A stretch of 64,000 nt of DNA from Tachypleus tridentatus (GCF_004210375.1 NC_134834.1:94182170-94246169), one strand, 5' to 3'. Shown: positions 12,223-25,559, counted from the stretch's first letter. The notes: a model not told the origin generated them from the sequence alone. Made by a program: numbers and translations.

Positions 12223-14570
12223 TAATATATAGAGAGTACAACTTCTCAGGCTTAAAAGTAATAGCGGTTTGGAATATTGAAATGTTGTGAAAGTGAATAA
12301 ACCTGTAATGACTAGTTTAGACCATAAAGAAATATAAAACATGAGCTATCTAGTTTCTGTGCATGCAGATAAAAAAATATATACAGCCTGATCTCTAACT
12401 GTAATATCTGTAAGTTGTAATCTGTTACACAACGAAATACCCCGAAGTACTATAAATTCTATGTCACACGAGGTAATAAACACAGCGAATCCATCGTTTT
12501 AACTGGTGTTGGTAAACGAATATCTTTCGGTTTTCGCATTTAGTATGTTCATGTATTATGTTCCTGTCTTTAAAAATGAAAATAACAAACTGATCATATT
12601 TTAGTTCTGAATTAAAACAAACATAGTGTTCTTACTGTTCACAAGTGTCTTTGATTCAGAAGTACATTTGATTTTTATGACTGAACAATTTCTGAACTTT
12701 TTATTTGAAAATATCTTTCATTTCTCTTCTCGAACAACTTATGATATTTGGCAGATATTACAAAATGTTTTATCTGAACATTTTAGTTTTATTTCGTGAA
12801 CAAGGCACTTTTCATTTAAAAATTTTGTGTAAAGTGTATTCAGTTATATAATTATAATACAAGTTTTGTATGGACTGCGCATGTGTAATTTTATATTTGT
12901 CTTTAAATCGGTCACAATGTTACTTAATTATTTAGATTGTACTTTACGTGTATGAGATTACATGTCAGAATTGAGAACTAATAAGCTAAGAAGTCATGAA
13001 GCTCAGAACCTTCGGTCGCTCCTTGTAAAATATTTTACTTTATTACACTTACCACTGTAAGGTGTTTTATTGTACTTTATCCCACCTTCGCATTGTACCT
13101 GAGGGCTCACGTTTGACAATCAGACATCAGTGAAAGGGCTCACGTTTACATGAAATGGTTAACCTTACTGACTAATGGAGTTGGAACATTTAAGGGTCTA
13201 GCCAAGGTAGCTAGTTACACATACAAACATACAATGTTACGTAGGAAACAATGTGGATTTGACATTCATTAGTGTTTGTAACATGATTAATTTTGCGTCA
13301 TTATCGAGTGATTTTTGCTATGAACGACATAAGGAAAAGCATGTGTGCTACATCTGTATGCAGGTTGGGTGTTTAGGCATGGCATTTTATCTCCCATTCA
13401 TGATCGAGCATCTGGCATACCACAGGTTGAATTGATTTGGACTTCTCAGTTCTGAATTACTAAAGAAACTATGAATATTGTGAATCACCAGGCACTACTG
13501 CACTCAAGAGAAAAATGTGGTAGACCACTCAATAGATCTCAAAGTAATGCAAGCGCATGTGCGTACATTGTAGCTTCACTACAACTTTCTGATTGTGTGT
13601 ATGTCCTGACAATGGATGGTGTGTAATGAAACAACCATGGTCAATATTGGTGATATAAACATGGTTCAAATTCTGGAAAATAATACTAAACAAGTCATGC
13701 ATCAACAATAAGTGAAACCTTCAGACACGGTACGAAGCTTACATTAGTAGCTGGAACAGATGTACAATTTTGTAAACATTCTACGTATCTATATAAAATA
13801 GTGTTTAATGTTTTTTTTATTTCTTCTTTCACTACTGTTTTGTTCTTGACATTTATTTATGTTTCATCTTATTCACGTCGTCTGGACTTAGTATGTGCAA
13901 AACTTTAACTTCCCTTATTTTGTAATTTTAATAATTTATGATACCTGATTTTGTAATCTATGCTTTCCATCTTCTTCAGGGTTAATGTTTATTTTTGAAA
14001 TTTGTTTTATTTTTTTATTTATTTTGTTTTTTATCGGTTCATGGAGCTCTTGTATTACCTTTTGTTGTCTTATTTTAGGCTTGCTGGTGCACTACGTAAC
14101 AATTACTACACAATATGTTGTAATTTCTGTGGCAGTAAAGAAACCAGCCACTCAACCATCAAGAAGTGAAATAGTCACACCAGGACTTGTTAAAAATAAA
14201 CTTACATTTATTACATCTAGTTACTGGAATGTAATAGAAAGAAATACTTCAGCATGTTCTGATGATTAATGGATAGCAGAACTCTCTTGAATTTGAAGAA
14301 TAAAGACGTCATCATCAGGGTCTTAAACACAACAAAAACATGATATTCAAGTCAGTTCTGATGGAACATTGGAAGATGTAAAGTTGTACAGGAATTACTT
14401 CCATATTAGTAGTAGTTACAGTTAAAGAAAGATGCAAGAAATTTGATATCAAATCCTCACAAAATGATGGTTTACAACTTTTAAAAAAAGCTGAATAAAT
14501 GAAGGTGCTCAATGAAAGACATTATATCATAGAATGTCAAGACATATTTTAGATTAAACAAACAAAATAG
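12223..14570. other. Gene-free AT-rich DNA
   Basis: No recognised gene. A short GAGGGCTCACGTTT / AAGGGCTCACGTTT direct repeat lies near 13100-13147. The open frame 13985-14269 has a hydrophobic first half but no domain, and could be chance or a retroelement scrap. Confidence 0.45.
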
Positions 14571-16700
14571 TTCAGAAGATTGGAACTGGTGATACGCCTC
14601 CAATTCATTATTTAGTCAAATGACTTCCACTTGCTAAGCAAGCTGGTTGTTTCAACAAAAATAAGGCCATGAAGAAACAAGTAATGGAATCCAGTACTAG
14701 TAAATGAGCATCATCTTGTGAAGAAATAGGATGGATTTGCGAGGTTCTGCGTCACATAACGGAAGGCGAATGAAGTCATAAAGAGAGATCCTTATCTATT
14801 GCCAAAGATTAACATTACATTGGATGCTGTATTTGGATCAAAGCTGTTTTCAACATTAGTAATCTTAAAAGTAGATACTGGCAAGTGAAAGTCGACAAAG
14901 CAAGTAAAGACCAAACAGACCTCACTGGATGTGGTAGATTGTGGCCGTTTATTGGCCATCATTTTGATTACGTAATGCAGCTATTATTAAAAGGCATAAA
15001 TGCATAGAAATACCTTTTATAATGCTTATGTGGAGCTAAGAAAAGTTTTGTATCAATCGAGGAAAGAAAACCTTAAGCTAAATGAATTAATCCATAAACA
15101 AATGAGTTTTCTGTGGCCCACAGTCAGCAGAAAGGGAGTGTTTATAGACATATCAAAAATAGACTTTGACTGGAACTGGTTATCGATAAAGAACCAGAGT
15201 GAGATACGATTGTAGGCAGTGTGCTCATGCCATCATTATTATATAAAACTATTACTTGAAAAGCAAAATACGTTTTGTTAGACTATTGATTATGAACACG
15301 AATTCAACAAAATGAAGAAAGTACTAATCACGGGCCCGGCATGGCCAGGTGGTTAAGACACTTGACTCGTAATCTGAGGGTCGCGGGTTCGAATCCCCAT
15401 CCCACCAAACATGCTCGCCCATTCGTCCGTGGGAGCGTTATTATGTGGTGGCCAATCCCACTATTCGTTGGTAAAAAGTAAACCAAGGGATTGCGTTGGG
15501 TGGTGATGACTAGCTGCCTTTCTTCTAGTCTTACACTGCTAAATTAGGGACGGCTAGCGCAAATATCCCTCGTAAAGCTATGCGCGAAATTAAAAACAAT
15601 TCAAACCAAATCAGAACTAATCTCTACTCCTGCATAATCATACTCAACTGCAGATGATCCACTCCTTTGGGATACAGATACCAGTGATTTAGTAGTGGAA
15701 GCAGTGTTGTCACAAATACAACATGAAAAAAACACACATTTGGTTGCCCATTATAACAGAGCAATAAATGCTACAGAAAAAAGATACTTTACGATGTGAA
15801 AAGACCAACGAAACATATTATAAACACAAATTTATTCCAATCAATTGTTTGCATGGATAAAAGTTTACATTTCGAACATATCATGGCGAATTTTTACAAT
15901 TCAAAAGTTTAGGTAGCATGATGGCTCCAAAACGTTTAAGAACGCAACTTTAGTACCAAGCATTCAGACGAAGCCGTGAAAATTTTGACACGTTGTCCTG
16001 GAGCTATGTGTTAATAAATTATGTAAACACTGAAGAAAGGAAAGCACAATATAATAAAGATGGTCAATCTAATTAAATACAATATAGTATAATCCAAGAT
16101 GAGACATTTATAGGTGACGATGGAGCAGTAGTGTTGCCCAACAGTCAACTGAAAGATGTTCAAGTGAAAGATACAAGTTTGAAACCAGTTTTTCATTAAA
16201 TCAAGAATGTACACAAAAACCCTCATGGAAAAATAGTAATTCCATAAAGATGAAAGACATAAAAAGTATTAGCTACAGTGGAGTTTAGTACACTTACAAG
16301 AAGGTTTGGTACTCCAACATTTCCACAACTTTCCAACAACTGGACATTTACATGTTAAAAAGGCACTAGTGGAGAAAATGAATTCTTCTGTTGAGTTGAG
16401 TGTTGAGGAACTGTAGAGGATTGAAGTGAAACTATTGAATTAGGCTGTGAGTGTAAAGGTTTCTAAAAAAACCCACCAGGATCAGCTATAACAGTACTGT
16501 GTTGGAGCACCACTTGAGAGAGTTGACGTGTTTGGTTCCCTGCTACATAGTAACAATAGATATAAGTACCCCATGGTTGTCACTGACAATTTCATCAGGC
16601 ATCAAGAAGTACATGCTGTTGCTAACCAGAAAGCAAAAACTCTAACAAGGCAGTTCATCAATGTATTTATTTTAAGATTTGGAAATACTTTAATCAGCTT
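14571..16700 (+). mobile_element. Ty3/gypsy retrotransposon remnant: RT, RNase H, integrase
   Basis: Decayed pol in correct order: an RT start (GTGDTPP at about 14585), DPYLLPKI and RYWQVKVDKASKDQTD with LWPF (about 14790-14965), RNase H WDTDTSDLVVEAVLSQIQ with ATEKRYF (about 15668-15790), the integrase zinc-binding region PTTGHLHVKKAL (about 16330-16370), and the integrase core start QYCVGAPLERVDVFG to VVTDNF (about 16490-16595). Multiple stops and frameshifts make it non-functional. A family A SINE sits between RT and RNase H, replacing or interrupting the YxDD-containing half of RT, which I cannot find. No LTRs identified. Confidence 0.78.
15330..15612 (+). repeat. SINE family A inside the gypsy remnant
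   Basis: Head GGGCCCGGCATGGCCAGGTG, B-box GGTTCGAATCC, slightly diverged body, tail CTATGCGCGAAATT. Flanked by AGTACTAATC (15320-15329) and AGAACTAATC (15613-15622), a 10-bp target duplication with one mismatch. Confidence 0.9.
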
Positions 16701-18847
16701 GTGATAAAATAAAAAGTCATTAGTATGTTGAAGCTTATAACACTGTATTCCACTGAAATGACATGTAATGGTTGTATAATCTATACCACAAGAATGGACA
16801 AACTTTATGGTCGAACTGGTTGGGGAAGGGCCATATATTATACTAAAAACAATCAATGTTTGGATTTACAAAATCCAGATAGAGGGATAATCCAAGCCAA
16901 AGGTCATCTACCGTGGTCTTTAGAAGTTCGTTGGTGAGACCAGCTAAACAACTCCAGGAAGGAATTGTGAAGTGAAAAGTCAGCCTAATGTGAAGTTCGA
17001 GGTTTTCTTTGAGAATTGCTTCCAGAAAATCATCAAAGATAGAGCTGATAAAGTACAAGATATCATCACATTTGAATTACATAAGCCTTGGAAAAATAAA
17101 AACACAAAAAACATCGTGAACAGACTGTTCAATGAATTGCTTTATCCATGTGTTAAGATTGTTAAAGTAACTTTAAAATTCAGGTAGGAGAAGCATTGTA
17201 AGCTATATTTTCGTTGTTTTAATTTTTTGTCTTATAGAATGTGAATAATGCTAACATCAAGTAATTTTATAAATGTCATCTTGGGATCATCAGAAAGTTC
17301 ACGAATTTTAATAATTGAGAAACTCTAGTAAGTATCTAGAAACAATATTACATTATAAATATTAGAATCAGTAAAGCATTGAATTATAATACTTTTCATT
17401 TCAGTCAGTGATTAAATATTAGCAAAATATTCAGACCATAATTAATTATCACGTATATTTAATTACTTAATGGATCAGTCACAGAAGCATACAAGTAAGT
17501 TTATTTGTATGTTAATTTTAGTATTATTTGCAAGTACATTTCTGTTTAAAGTGAAAATGTTATTTGTAAACTTAAACCTACAACTGTGTATAAGCGATAG
17601 TAACTTGTAGCAAAAGTTAAGGATGTAATAAAATAATTTGTTTTTGTTATTTGGACTGATTTTGCACTATTTTTAATCAAATAATTTGGAAAACAAAACC
17701 CTAACAATACAATGAATAAAAATAGTATTATTTGACAAGCAGAGAAAACTATTTTCTTCTCCATAGAATATCTTTCAACTGATTAGTAATGTTGAATCCA
17801 AGTAGTAGTGTTATTTATTTTAATATACTAAACCTGAAAACACGTGAGCCTAATGAAGTGCTTTAATCCTTCATATCTTATAAGAGTAAAATGTCATTAA
17901 ATGAGTTTCAACACATTTGTCTTTATTATTTATTAACTTATTTAGGGTTTAACAACAAAAACTATACAGATGTTTATTCATCAGTGCCCTCAACGGGAAA
18001 TGAGACATAATGTTTTTAGATTATAAACCTACAGACTTACCGCTGAGCCACTGTGTGTGTGTGAAGGGGAAGGTATATATTTTAGACATTAAAGTATTAC
18101 CAAATATAATTATTTACGGACGTTTAGTTATAAGTTGTGTTCATTTGTTCCAGTTTGGATGTTGGTATGGGCACATCACACTGGAATTGGGTCGGTCTTG
18201 AAATGTTTTGGAATTTTAGTGAGGGAGAATCTCTACAAAGTGTCTGAAACAGGAATTCGATTGTAGATAAAGGTGAGTCAGTGGGTGGCTTCCAGTATGA
18301 CATCAGAGGTGGAAATGGAGAACTGTTCCCGAAAAAGGTAATTTTTAATTGAGTAGATGTTTTAAAGTTAGTTCTTTGGACTAAAAGGAGTAACCCTAAT
18401 TTGCCTACGTTGCTTATTTTTATTACAGTAATTACTTTTCTCTTGTCGAGATCCTTTGAAATATCAAGTGAAAATAATTCATTCTTTTTCAAACTGAAAG
18501 TAACAAGTTTTTATTTCCTCTTTTAATAACGTTTCTGCAAATTAGAACACTCAAGTTTGTAAACTTATTGTAGGCCTACGTGATACATATTAAGGTAGAG
18601 CAAATGAACTTACGTGTTTAAATCTAAAGTAACCATGCGAGCTGACGTACTAATTGATTCACTCTCTAACTTCAAAATCACTAGACACTGTCCTATCTGC
18701 TGTACCTTAAATACAATAAAACACTTACTAACATTCTTAGAGTTTTATTGAAGTTTTAAACCTATATTAACATTCCGAACTAGTAACGACTTTCAGCTCC
18801 TTCAAACTAGTACACAACAGTTTTCTCCAGCTAACAAACTACGAAAT
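16701..18847. other. Gene-free AT-rich DNA
   Basis: Several short open frames, none with a recognised domain. A small family B-like scrap (ACAGACTTACCGCTGAGCCAC) at 18029-18049 sits next to a GT run. Confidence 0.45.
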
Positions 18848-19083
18848 TATTTTGTTTTTGTATGTAATTAAGTACAGAGCTACAAATGCGCTATATGTGC
18901 TCTACCCATCACGAGTATCGAAACCTGGTTTCTTGCGGTGGGATCTACAACATTATATATATATATACGTTTATAAAATCGTCTGCGGACTTCCAATGCA
19001 AGAAAGTGGGTTTCGATACCTGTGATGAGCAGAGTACAGACAACTAATTTTGTAACTTTGTGCTTAACTTCAAACAAACAAAA
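18848..19083. repeat. Inverted pair of SINE family B fragments
   Basis: An antisense fragment (18848-18948: tail complement, CATCACGAGTATCGAAACC, then head) is followed after a TATATATATA spacer by a sense fragment (18980-19083: GTCTGCGGACTTCC, GGGTTTCGATACC, tail, CAAACAAACAAA). The two halves could pair into a long hairpin. Confidence 0.75.
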
Positions 19084-19996
19084 TATAAAGCAATTATTAT
19101 TTCTAATTTTATAAATACAGCATATGAAATAATTTCAAAGAAAGTGCGAAAAAAATGAAAATGAAAAAAAACAAGAGTTTAGAAATGTGTCAAGAGAAAT
19201 ATTTCTTTGTAGTGTAGACAGGTGACGCCACTTATTAATATGAATCACATGTACTTAAAACGCGGAGATGCACAATTTAAGGAACTAAGAAAATAAGTGG
19301 TCGCAAGAAAACAAAAACTACAAAACTGTCTTATTGTGGATATTTTGTAAATGCATATATATTGGTATTTAAGTGTTTATTAATACTTGATCAACATAGC
19401 GTTTAGTTACATGTTCAAAAACATAGATAGATAAATGTATTAATATTTACGCACTACTTTTTATAGCGCGTATGTATGTGTAGTTTGTAGTTTACGAGGA
19501 AATTTAATTATTTCCGCGAGTTTTAGGGTAAACTGTTGTAGAAGAGAGGCGTTAGTTGCATGTAGGTTTTGTCATGTTAATATTTAAGCGCAGGACTAGC
19601 TGGATCATTTTGTACTTTAAAAGTTATGGCGACTAAAATCACTAGATTAAACAAACCATCATGATCGTAGAGTGAGTGATCTTTATTAGTTTTATAATTA
19701 GAGTAATATAACTAAGGATTGCTAAAATCAGTAGTAGTAAAACTCCGACTGCTATTGCTAGGGTTAGGTCTGCGAGCGTAGTGTTACTAACGTTAGTATT
19801 AATAATACTATTGAATCTTTGAATGTCACAGTTGAGGGCTTACAGCCTTTAGTGCTACTTGATAGTTAATTCTCAGTTTGATATACGATATAAACATTTC
19901 TAGTTTAAATTTAACTTTATTAACCTTAACTAAATCAAAAGAGTTGCTGATAGTGATAGATAGAGACACAACCATCACATTGGATAGACCTTAAAA
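19084..19996 (+). promoter_or_regulatory. Upstream region and probable 5' UTR of Src42A
   Basis: Repeat-free sequence between a SINE fragment and the start codon. The last 130 bases have no ATG before 19997, as expected for a leader. I see no convincing TATA box or splice acceptor, so whether transcription starts here or a non-coding exon lies further upstream cannot be decided from sequence. Confidence 0.4.
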
Positions 19997-20418
19997 ATGG
20001 GGAACTGTTTTAGTCGTGCTGGGAGCAAAAATGTAAAGAGAGGGGATCCACACACTGGCCAAGTTCCCTTGGAAAGAATCGAAACCAATACACCAACATT
20101 AAATCCTTTACTTGGAATGCAAACACATGATCCTCTGCGTCAGGTACATCATGATATTGTAAGAGCAAATGGACCAATTTCTCAGACAACACCGTCGGAA
20201 ACAGACAGTGCATCTGGGGCTATTCCAAAGATTTTTGTTGCATTATATGATTATGATGCCAGGACAGATGAAGATCTGAGTTTTAAGAAGGGGGAACAGT
20301 TAGAAATACTGAATGATACTCAAGGGGATTGGTGGTTTGCAAGATCAAGAGCTACCAAAGGTGAAGGCTATATTCCTTCAAATTATGTTGCCAAATTGAA
20401 ATCCATTGAAGCAGAACC
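19997..20418 (+). CDS. Src42A: Src42A coding exon 1: N-terminal anchor, unique region, SH3
   Basis: Encodes residues 1-140 plus two bases of codon 141. It begins MGNC, the classic N-myristoylation (Gly2) and palmitoylation (Cys4) signal. A polar, poorly conserved unique region follows to about residue 77. The SH3 domain spans 78-137 and shows ALYDY (82-86), the paired tryptophans 112-113, and GYIPSNYV (124-131), which form the proline-peptide groove. The start is secure: an in-frame TAG lies at 19985-19987, no other ATG lies between it and the start, and the context has A at -3 and G at +4. The donor is GTAAGT at 20419. A single exon carries both the unique region and the whole SH3 domain. 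Confidence 0.96.
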
Positions 20419-22009
20419 GTAAGTATATACTGATATTTTTGATATACAAGCCAGTTGTAATAAATAAGCTTGGGGTTTGGGTGTTATTTTTGTTGTTGTA
20501 ATACTCTTAAGATTGGCTTTTATAATTTTTCTTTTAATCTTTCTTTGTATTTGTTTTTATGATAATAGAATGAAGTAGACAGAAATTTAACATTACACGG
20601 TTTTCTATAATATAAAATATCTAATTAGAAAGTGGTTTTTATAATCATCAAAATATAAGTTTCATGTTTATTGTTTGCCAATTCTGTCAGTATTAACTTA
20701 TGCATGGCAGCGTCTAACATTGAGTAGATCAAGAGTAGAAAATGACAGTTATATTTTTTGTTACAGATTAGATATAAATGTGTGTATATGTACATATTTA
20801 TTTCATCATTATTTTTATCTACTGAAATAATATTTTGCTGATAGACAATTGCTAATGCTATTACAAGATCTGTATCTTATACAAACTTGGTTTCTTATTA
20901 TACACATTATATTACAATGTCATTTAAGGGTATGCTTCATATTTTCAAAAACAGTTAAATAGATTTTTGATCGAATTCAGAATTATCAGCATTGATAAAG
21001 CTGTCAGAATTACTGACATAAATAATATACAATATAATTTCTAATCTAGACCCTTGAGTTTCTACTAGTTTCATTTTCCTAGTTGGAGAATACGTGTTTA
21101 TCAGCCCATTTTTGACCAGATAGTTGATTTTCTATCCAGTTTTTAATTGTTTCAACAGATATGTAAGAAACAGCATAATTTAATCTTTTATTTTGTGAAA
21201 ATTAGGTTGAACAATGTCAGTTATGATATGCAATCGATAAAATACAGTTTGATAGAACACTCAATATATTGATATAAGCTCATTATTATTTGGATATACA
21301 CAGATAGAAAGTAGACATAATAATGTTACATAACATGTAACCACATTTTGAACAACTGTGTAATCATCTGTATGTTACACCATAACATTAAATTATTATT
21401 GTGCAGATAAAAATGTATTAAATATTTACTATTTCTTTACATATTGCATACCATATCAGCAAGCAATATTAGAATTGTTTCTATGATTTTTAGAACAATC
21501 TATATGTAATGCTTTAAACTATAACATAATTACAGTACACTTGTACCAATTAGCACAAGCTGTTTACAGGTTTCGTAATTTCAACAGCATGTGTACCTAG
21601 TGGTTGTTACCAGATGTAGACAAAATCATGTACATGGAAGCACACATATTTTATTATACCACTAGAAGCACACTTGAACCCTAGGAAAAATGATAATTTC
21701 TTATCCATTCATACATATCAGGATGAATTTGTGTACAGTAGTTGTTATTTTAAATTTAATAATGTGATTTTTCTTAAAAAGAGTATATTAATGAATGTGT
21801 ATCAGAATTTTAAGATATATATTTGTTTATTTGAGCATCAAGTTTATTGCATTTAAAATCGTGAATTGTAGCATCCAAAAATTTACCAAATGATAAGTAA
21901 CCTTCATTATTCTGTTGTATATTGTGCTAAATATTACATACACAAGGTTATAACAGATACTTCAATATCAGATTTAGTGAATGTTGTATGAAATACATAA
22001 AAGTGTACT

Positions 22010-22036
22010 TGTAAAAAAAAAAAAAAAAAAAAAAAA
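22010..22036. repeat. Poly-A run
   Basis: Homopolymer of about 24 A within intron 1, not attached to a recognised retroelement. Confidence 0.9.
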
Positions 22037-22778
22037 CCTGATAAATGTTAAATTGTTGTTTCCCCACAAATCATAGTTATTAAAATTAAAATATTTCAAG
22101 TTATATATAAATACAAATTACTTTCTATAATCAGTGATAAAATCACTACTTATACTATTAGTTTTCTTTGTAAAGTTTTTAATTTATTCAGTTTTGTTAG
22201 TAGCATGTTGTAATACCTTCATGTAGTTTAACCAGTCTTGCTTACAGATGACTGTGATAAGCCTTTTGAAAATCTTAAGAAGCCACTTTCCTTCAATGAT
22301 GTTATATTGCACAGTTTTGTAGGTAATTTGTTCTGATGAAAGTGTGATTGTACTTTCATTTGCTGACATTCGCATGTTTGATTGGTTCAAGAACTGCTCA
22401 TGCTATTAAGCTACAAACTACCTTGGATGGGTAAATCTTTTATAAAATAAAACTAAATTTTTGTAAAGAACAATGAGTTCCATAGTTTGTGAAAGAAAAA
22501 CAAATTTGATGAAAAGGAAAAACTGCTATTTTTCCAGATGATTATAAGTGAACTTTCCATTTAACCAATGTTTTACCTCTGCAGTTTCATTATACAACAT
22601 GTACTAACGCTGATGAAGCCATAAAGGTGAGACGGTTAAAATAAAAAAGTTCTTTTGTAATTATCTGGAGTGCAAAGGTCATTTCTTTCTAACCTGTTTA
22701 TCAAAATGTGAAAATCCTTTCAGTATGCACTACAGATTTGTGCAGAAAAATTGTTTTAGGATCATAATATACAATACA

Positions 22779-22779
<1 letters not shown>

Positions 22780-22810
<31 letters not shown>
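22780..22810. repeat. (TA)n microsatellite
   Basis: About 15 TA units in intron 1. Confidence 0.9.
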
Positions 22811-22814
<4 letters not shown>

Positions 22815-23619
22815 AACAATTAATGTCACAAGCATTTGACCCAAATATAGGATTTGGTTAGATTTCTTTTCATGTACAGCTAGCCGATAAAAAGCTTTAG
22901 GTTTAAGACCAAAACCTTGTATTGCTGAAAAATATTAGGAAAGTCTTATAATTCATGATAGCATCTCATTTTCCAAATACATTTACATGTGTATTATGAG
23001 TAAATTAATAAAATTAGATATCGTTTGAATTTTTGGTTATTCCAAGTTACACAGTTATAACACTTTATCATGGTGTTCTAAATTCTAGAATGCAAATCAG
23101 ATAAATAAAAATTATATCATAGTTTTTTCTATAAAAAAAATCAAAACAGTTCAAACTTAGAAAATTGTAATAAAGAAAATACATATTTAAAACATTGTTC
23201 TCACTTTTACACAGTCAGTTTTTCTAATCCCAAATATTAAAAGGAGTAACTTAATATTGTAATTTTTTTTACCTTATGGAACCACATATACAAATATCAG
23301 TGTATGTTCATACCTGAATGCATCTAACTTGAGCATATTTGTAGTGTAAAAGTAAAATAATAAGCAGTTATAAAAATGTTCGATAAATGAATGCAAATTT
23401 TGAAAAAGCAACCGAGTCATAAGTAACTTTTAAATGTGTGATGTCAAATATTTAACACAAATGACTATAAAATATTTGCTACAATTCTTTTTTTTTTTTT
23501 TTTTCAGAAAATGAGAGGGAATCCTTAATAGCCTTGGTACTTGGTGTTATTTTAAGCAGGATTAGAGATAATCTGCGAGACATTTTGTATTAACCGAATT
23601 TTTTGTGGGTCAGCAATAT

Positions 23620-23800
23620 CAAACATGGGGTGCACATACACCCGATTCAGTTTTATTACTCATCAGGACTGTGGGGTCCACATATACCCGATTCAGTTTT
23701 ATTACATCAGTTTTCCACATATACAGTTTTATTACTCATCAGGACTGTGGGGTCCACATATACCCGATTCAGTTTTATTACTCATCGGGACCTTTACCAG
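23620..23800. repeat. Imperfect 46-bp minisatellite
   Basis: Unit CCCGATTCAGTTTTATTACT followed by CATCAGGACTGTGGGGTCCA plus CATATA, repeated about 3.5 times. GATTCAG starts at 23644, 23690 and 23766. The third interval carries an extra partial unit. The open frames in all three sense frames here are products of the repeat. Confidence 0.88.
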
Positions 23801-24705
23801 CCTACCCTCAAATTGAAATTCTTTTAAGAAGGATAAGAGTAAATTAGTCCAAATGCATCAGTCGAAAGGATTGGATCTTCTGAGTCCAAAACCAATTGGA
23901 TTTTCAAATTGGTCAAGAAATGAAACAGTTACGAGCTAAATGTTTGTACACGAAAGAAAAAACAACAACTCGGAGCTGTTGTACGTCACGGCTAAAAATT
24001 AACAAATTATCTTCCCATCATACTTCGCCTCAGTTGACATATATGAAAGGTCATTAAAATTGACTTCACGTGTTTAAAGTAAATCGTACGAAAGAACTTG
24101 AATCTCGTAAAGGTGGTCAAAGGTTCTGTCGTTACACGTAATGTTAGCTGTTTTATGTAGGGAGTTCACAGAGACGTTCAGCTCCGACAGCAACATACAG
24201 GGTGGGACAGAAGGAACAAAAACTATAACGAACATAATGGTAACCGATTGAATTACTGTTCGTTTCAGCCTAATAGCTGGAGAGTAAACTTAAGTTCAAA
24301 ATGAAAATAATCAAGTTAACACTACGCTTTTAGAATTGTACTTATCACATCTGAATATATTCCAAGATCTAATATTTAAGATAATATTTTAGTGATAAGA
24401 GTCGATGCTATCTTCAACTTTCACAATATTGTGCTAACAGTTTTGATGGTGGATGTAACTTGGTATGTAGAAAACATAAAATTATAATGTATGGATAAAA
24501 ATATTCGTATGTTACGAAACGTTTGGACTTTGTATTGCCACACCTTATTTATTATCGAGCTTTGTATGTCACGTTTTCTTTTGCATATTGTTATTAACGA
24601 GGCCTTATCTTTGAAAGTTTGTTCGGCCTGTCTCTAAAATGTTGACACATTATCTGTTGTTTCTTTTTTGTTGTTGGAAATAGTTGTGACAGGGTGGTTC
24701 AATGT

Positions 24706-24751
24706 TTGTTTTTTGTATTTCGCGCAAAGCTACACGAGGGCTATCTGCGCT
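24706..24751 (-). repeat. 46-bp 5'-truncated SINE family A with perfect 12-bp target duplication
   Basis: Only the last part of the SINE tail is present (complement reads AGCGCAGATAGCCCTCGTG then AGCTTTGCGCG). GTGGTTCAATGT stands at 24694-24705 and 24752-24763, directly flanking it. The tail end lies next to a T-rich stretch, as expected for an antisense insertion. Confidence 0.92.
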
Positions 24752-25295
24752 GTGGTTCAATGTACACTCGAAGAACACCTAAATGCGTCAAATAAAACCC
24801 TTAGGTTTGGCTCGTTATCAGTTCTTAAAACATGTTTATTTATTCACGTTTTTTTGTTTTTTTTTTAAATATTACTTCGCATTGTTGACCGTTTTGTCTG
24901 GAGAATCCTCTATAACTGCTCTCGCGCTTTAGTTAAACTGCAACTACTACAGTCATTTCCGCATGTATTAACAGCTAAAGCGTTGCTAGGATACGTGAGT
25001 CATCTCTTTCATGGCATTGTGGACACGTGTTGCTTTGTTCTCGGGTTGGAATAATTTTTCTATCGTTTAATAACGACTGACGTAAAGAAAGAAGACGAAA
25101 AAGGCTAAATATTTAAATAGCCTGAAAAGAGAACAAACAATTACATGACCTAATAATCTACTACGAAAGAAATGGTCAGGCTAAGTGTGAAGAAGTCAGT
25201 GTTTGGGAATATACACAGAATGTATTCGTTGACTTGTCTTGTGGTACTCCACTGCGCTTTTTCAGTGTGTATTACATTCTGTGTTCTTCAGAAAG

Positions 25296-25302
25296 TATAT
25301 AT
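25296..25302 (+). promoter_or_regulatory. TATA-like box upstream of a speculative nested exon
   Basis: TATATAT lies 83 bp before the ATG at 25385; a start site about 30 bp downstream would give a short leader. TATA-like strings are common in this AT-rich DNA, so support is weak. Confidence 0.2.
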
Positions 25303-25384
25303 CAGGACGTAGTGTGCGTTCCGTAAGTAAAACATGAACGTTTATCACTGTTTATTGAGTTGTTATATAGTTCACGAGTGAAAA

Positions 25385-25559
25385 ATGAAGTGCTTCAAAT
25401 TAAAGTGGATTATTGGAGTAAAGAGCGATGAATATATAGAAAAATGGCACTTGTACACCCAAACAAGTCTTTCATATTTACGCATAAGAGAAAAATACCA
25501 CTCTGTGATTCTGCTGTCATTCTTGTTTTCAATGCTGTTTGTTATAACGGGACATAACA
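25385..25559 (+). CDS. Speculative first exon of a small nested membrane protein
   Basis: An ATG with AAAA before it and an in-frame TGA two codons upstream (25379-25381) opens 58 codons. The peptide has a basic, cytosolic-looking N-terminus (MKCFKLKW), then one hydrophobic segment (SVILLSFLFSMLFVITG, residues about 40-56), a signal-anchor pattern. It runs into a strong donor, ACA/GTAAGT, at 25560. No family recognised. It lies on the same strand inside Src42A intron 1 and within 250 bp of Penelope fragments, so chance is possible. Confidence 0.2.

Noticed and set aside
13985..14269. 94-codon frame with a hydrophobic N-terminus
   Set aside because: T-rich DNA yields hydrophobic codons by chance; no domain, no splice support, and it lies next to a retrotransposon remnant.
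23603..23847. Open frames in all three sense frames at 23.6 kb
   Set aside because: They come from a 46-bp tandem repeat lacking stops, not from coding sequence.
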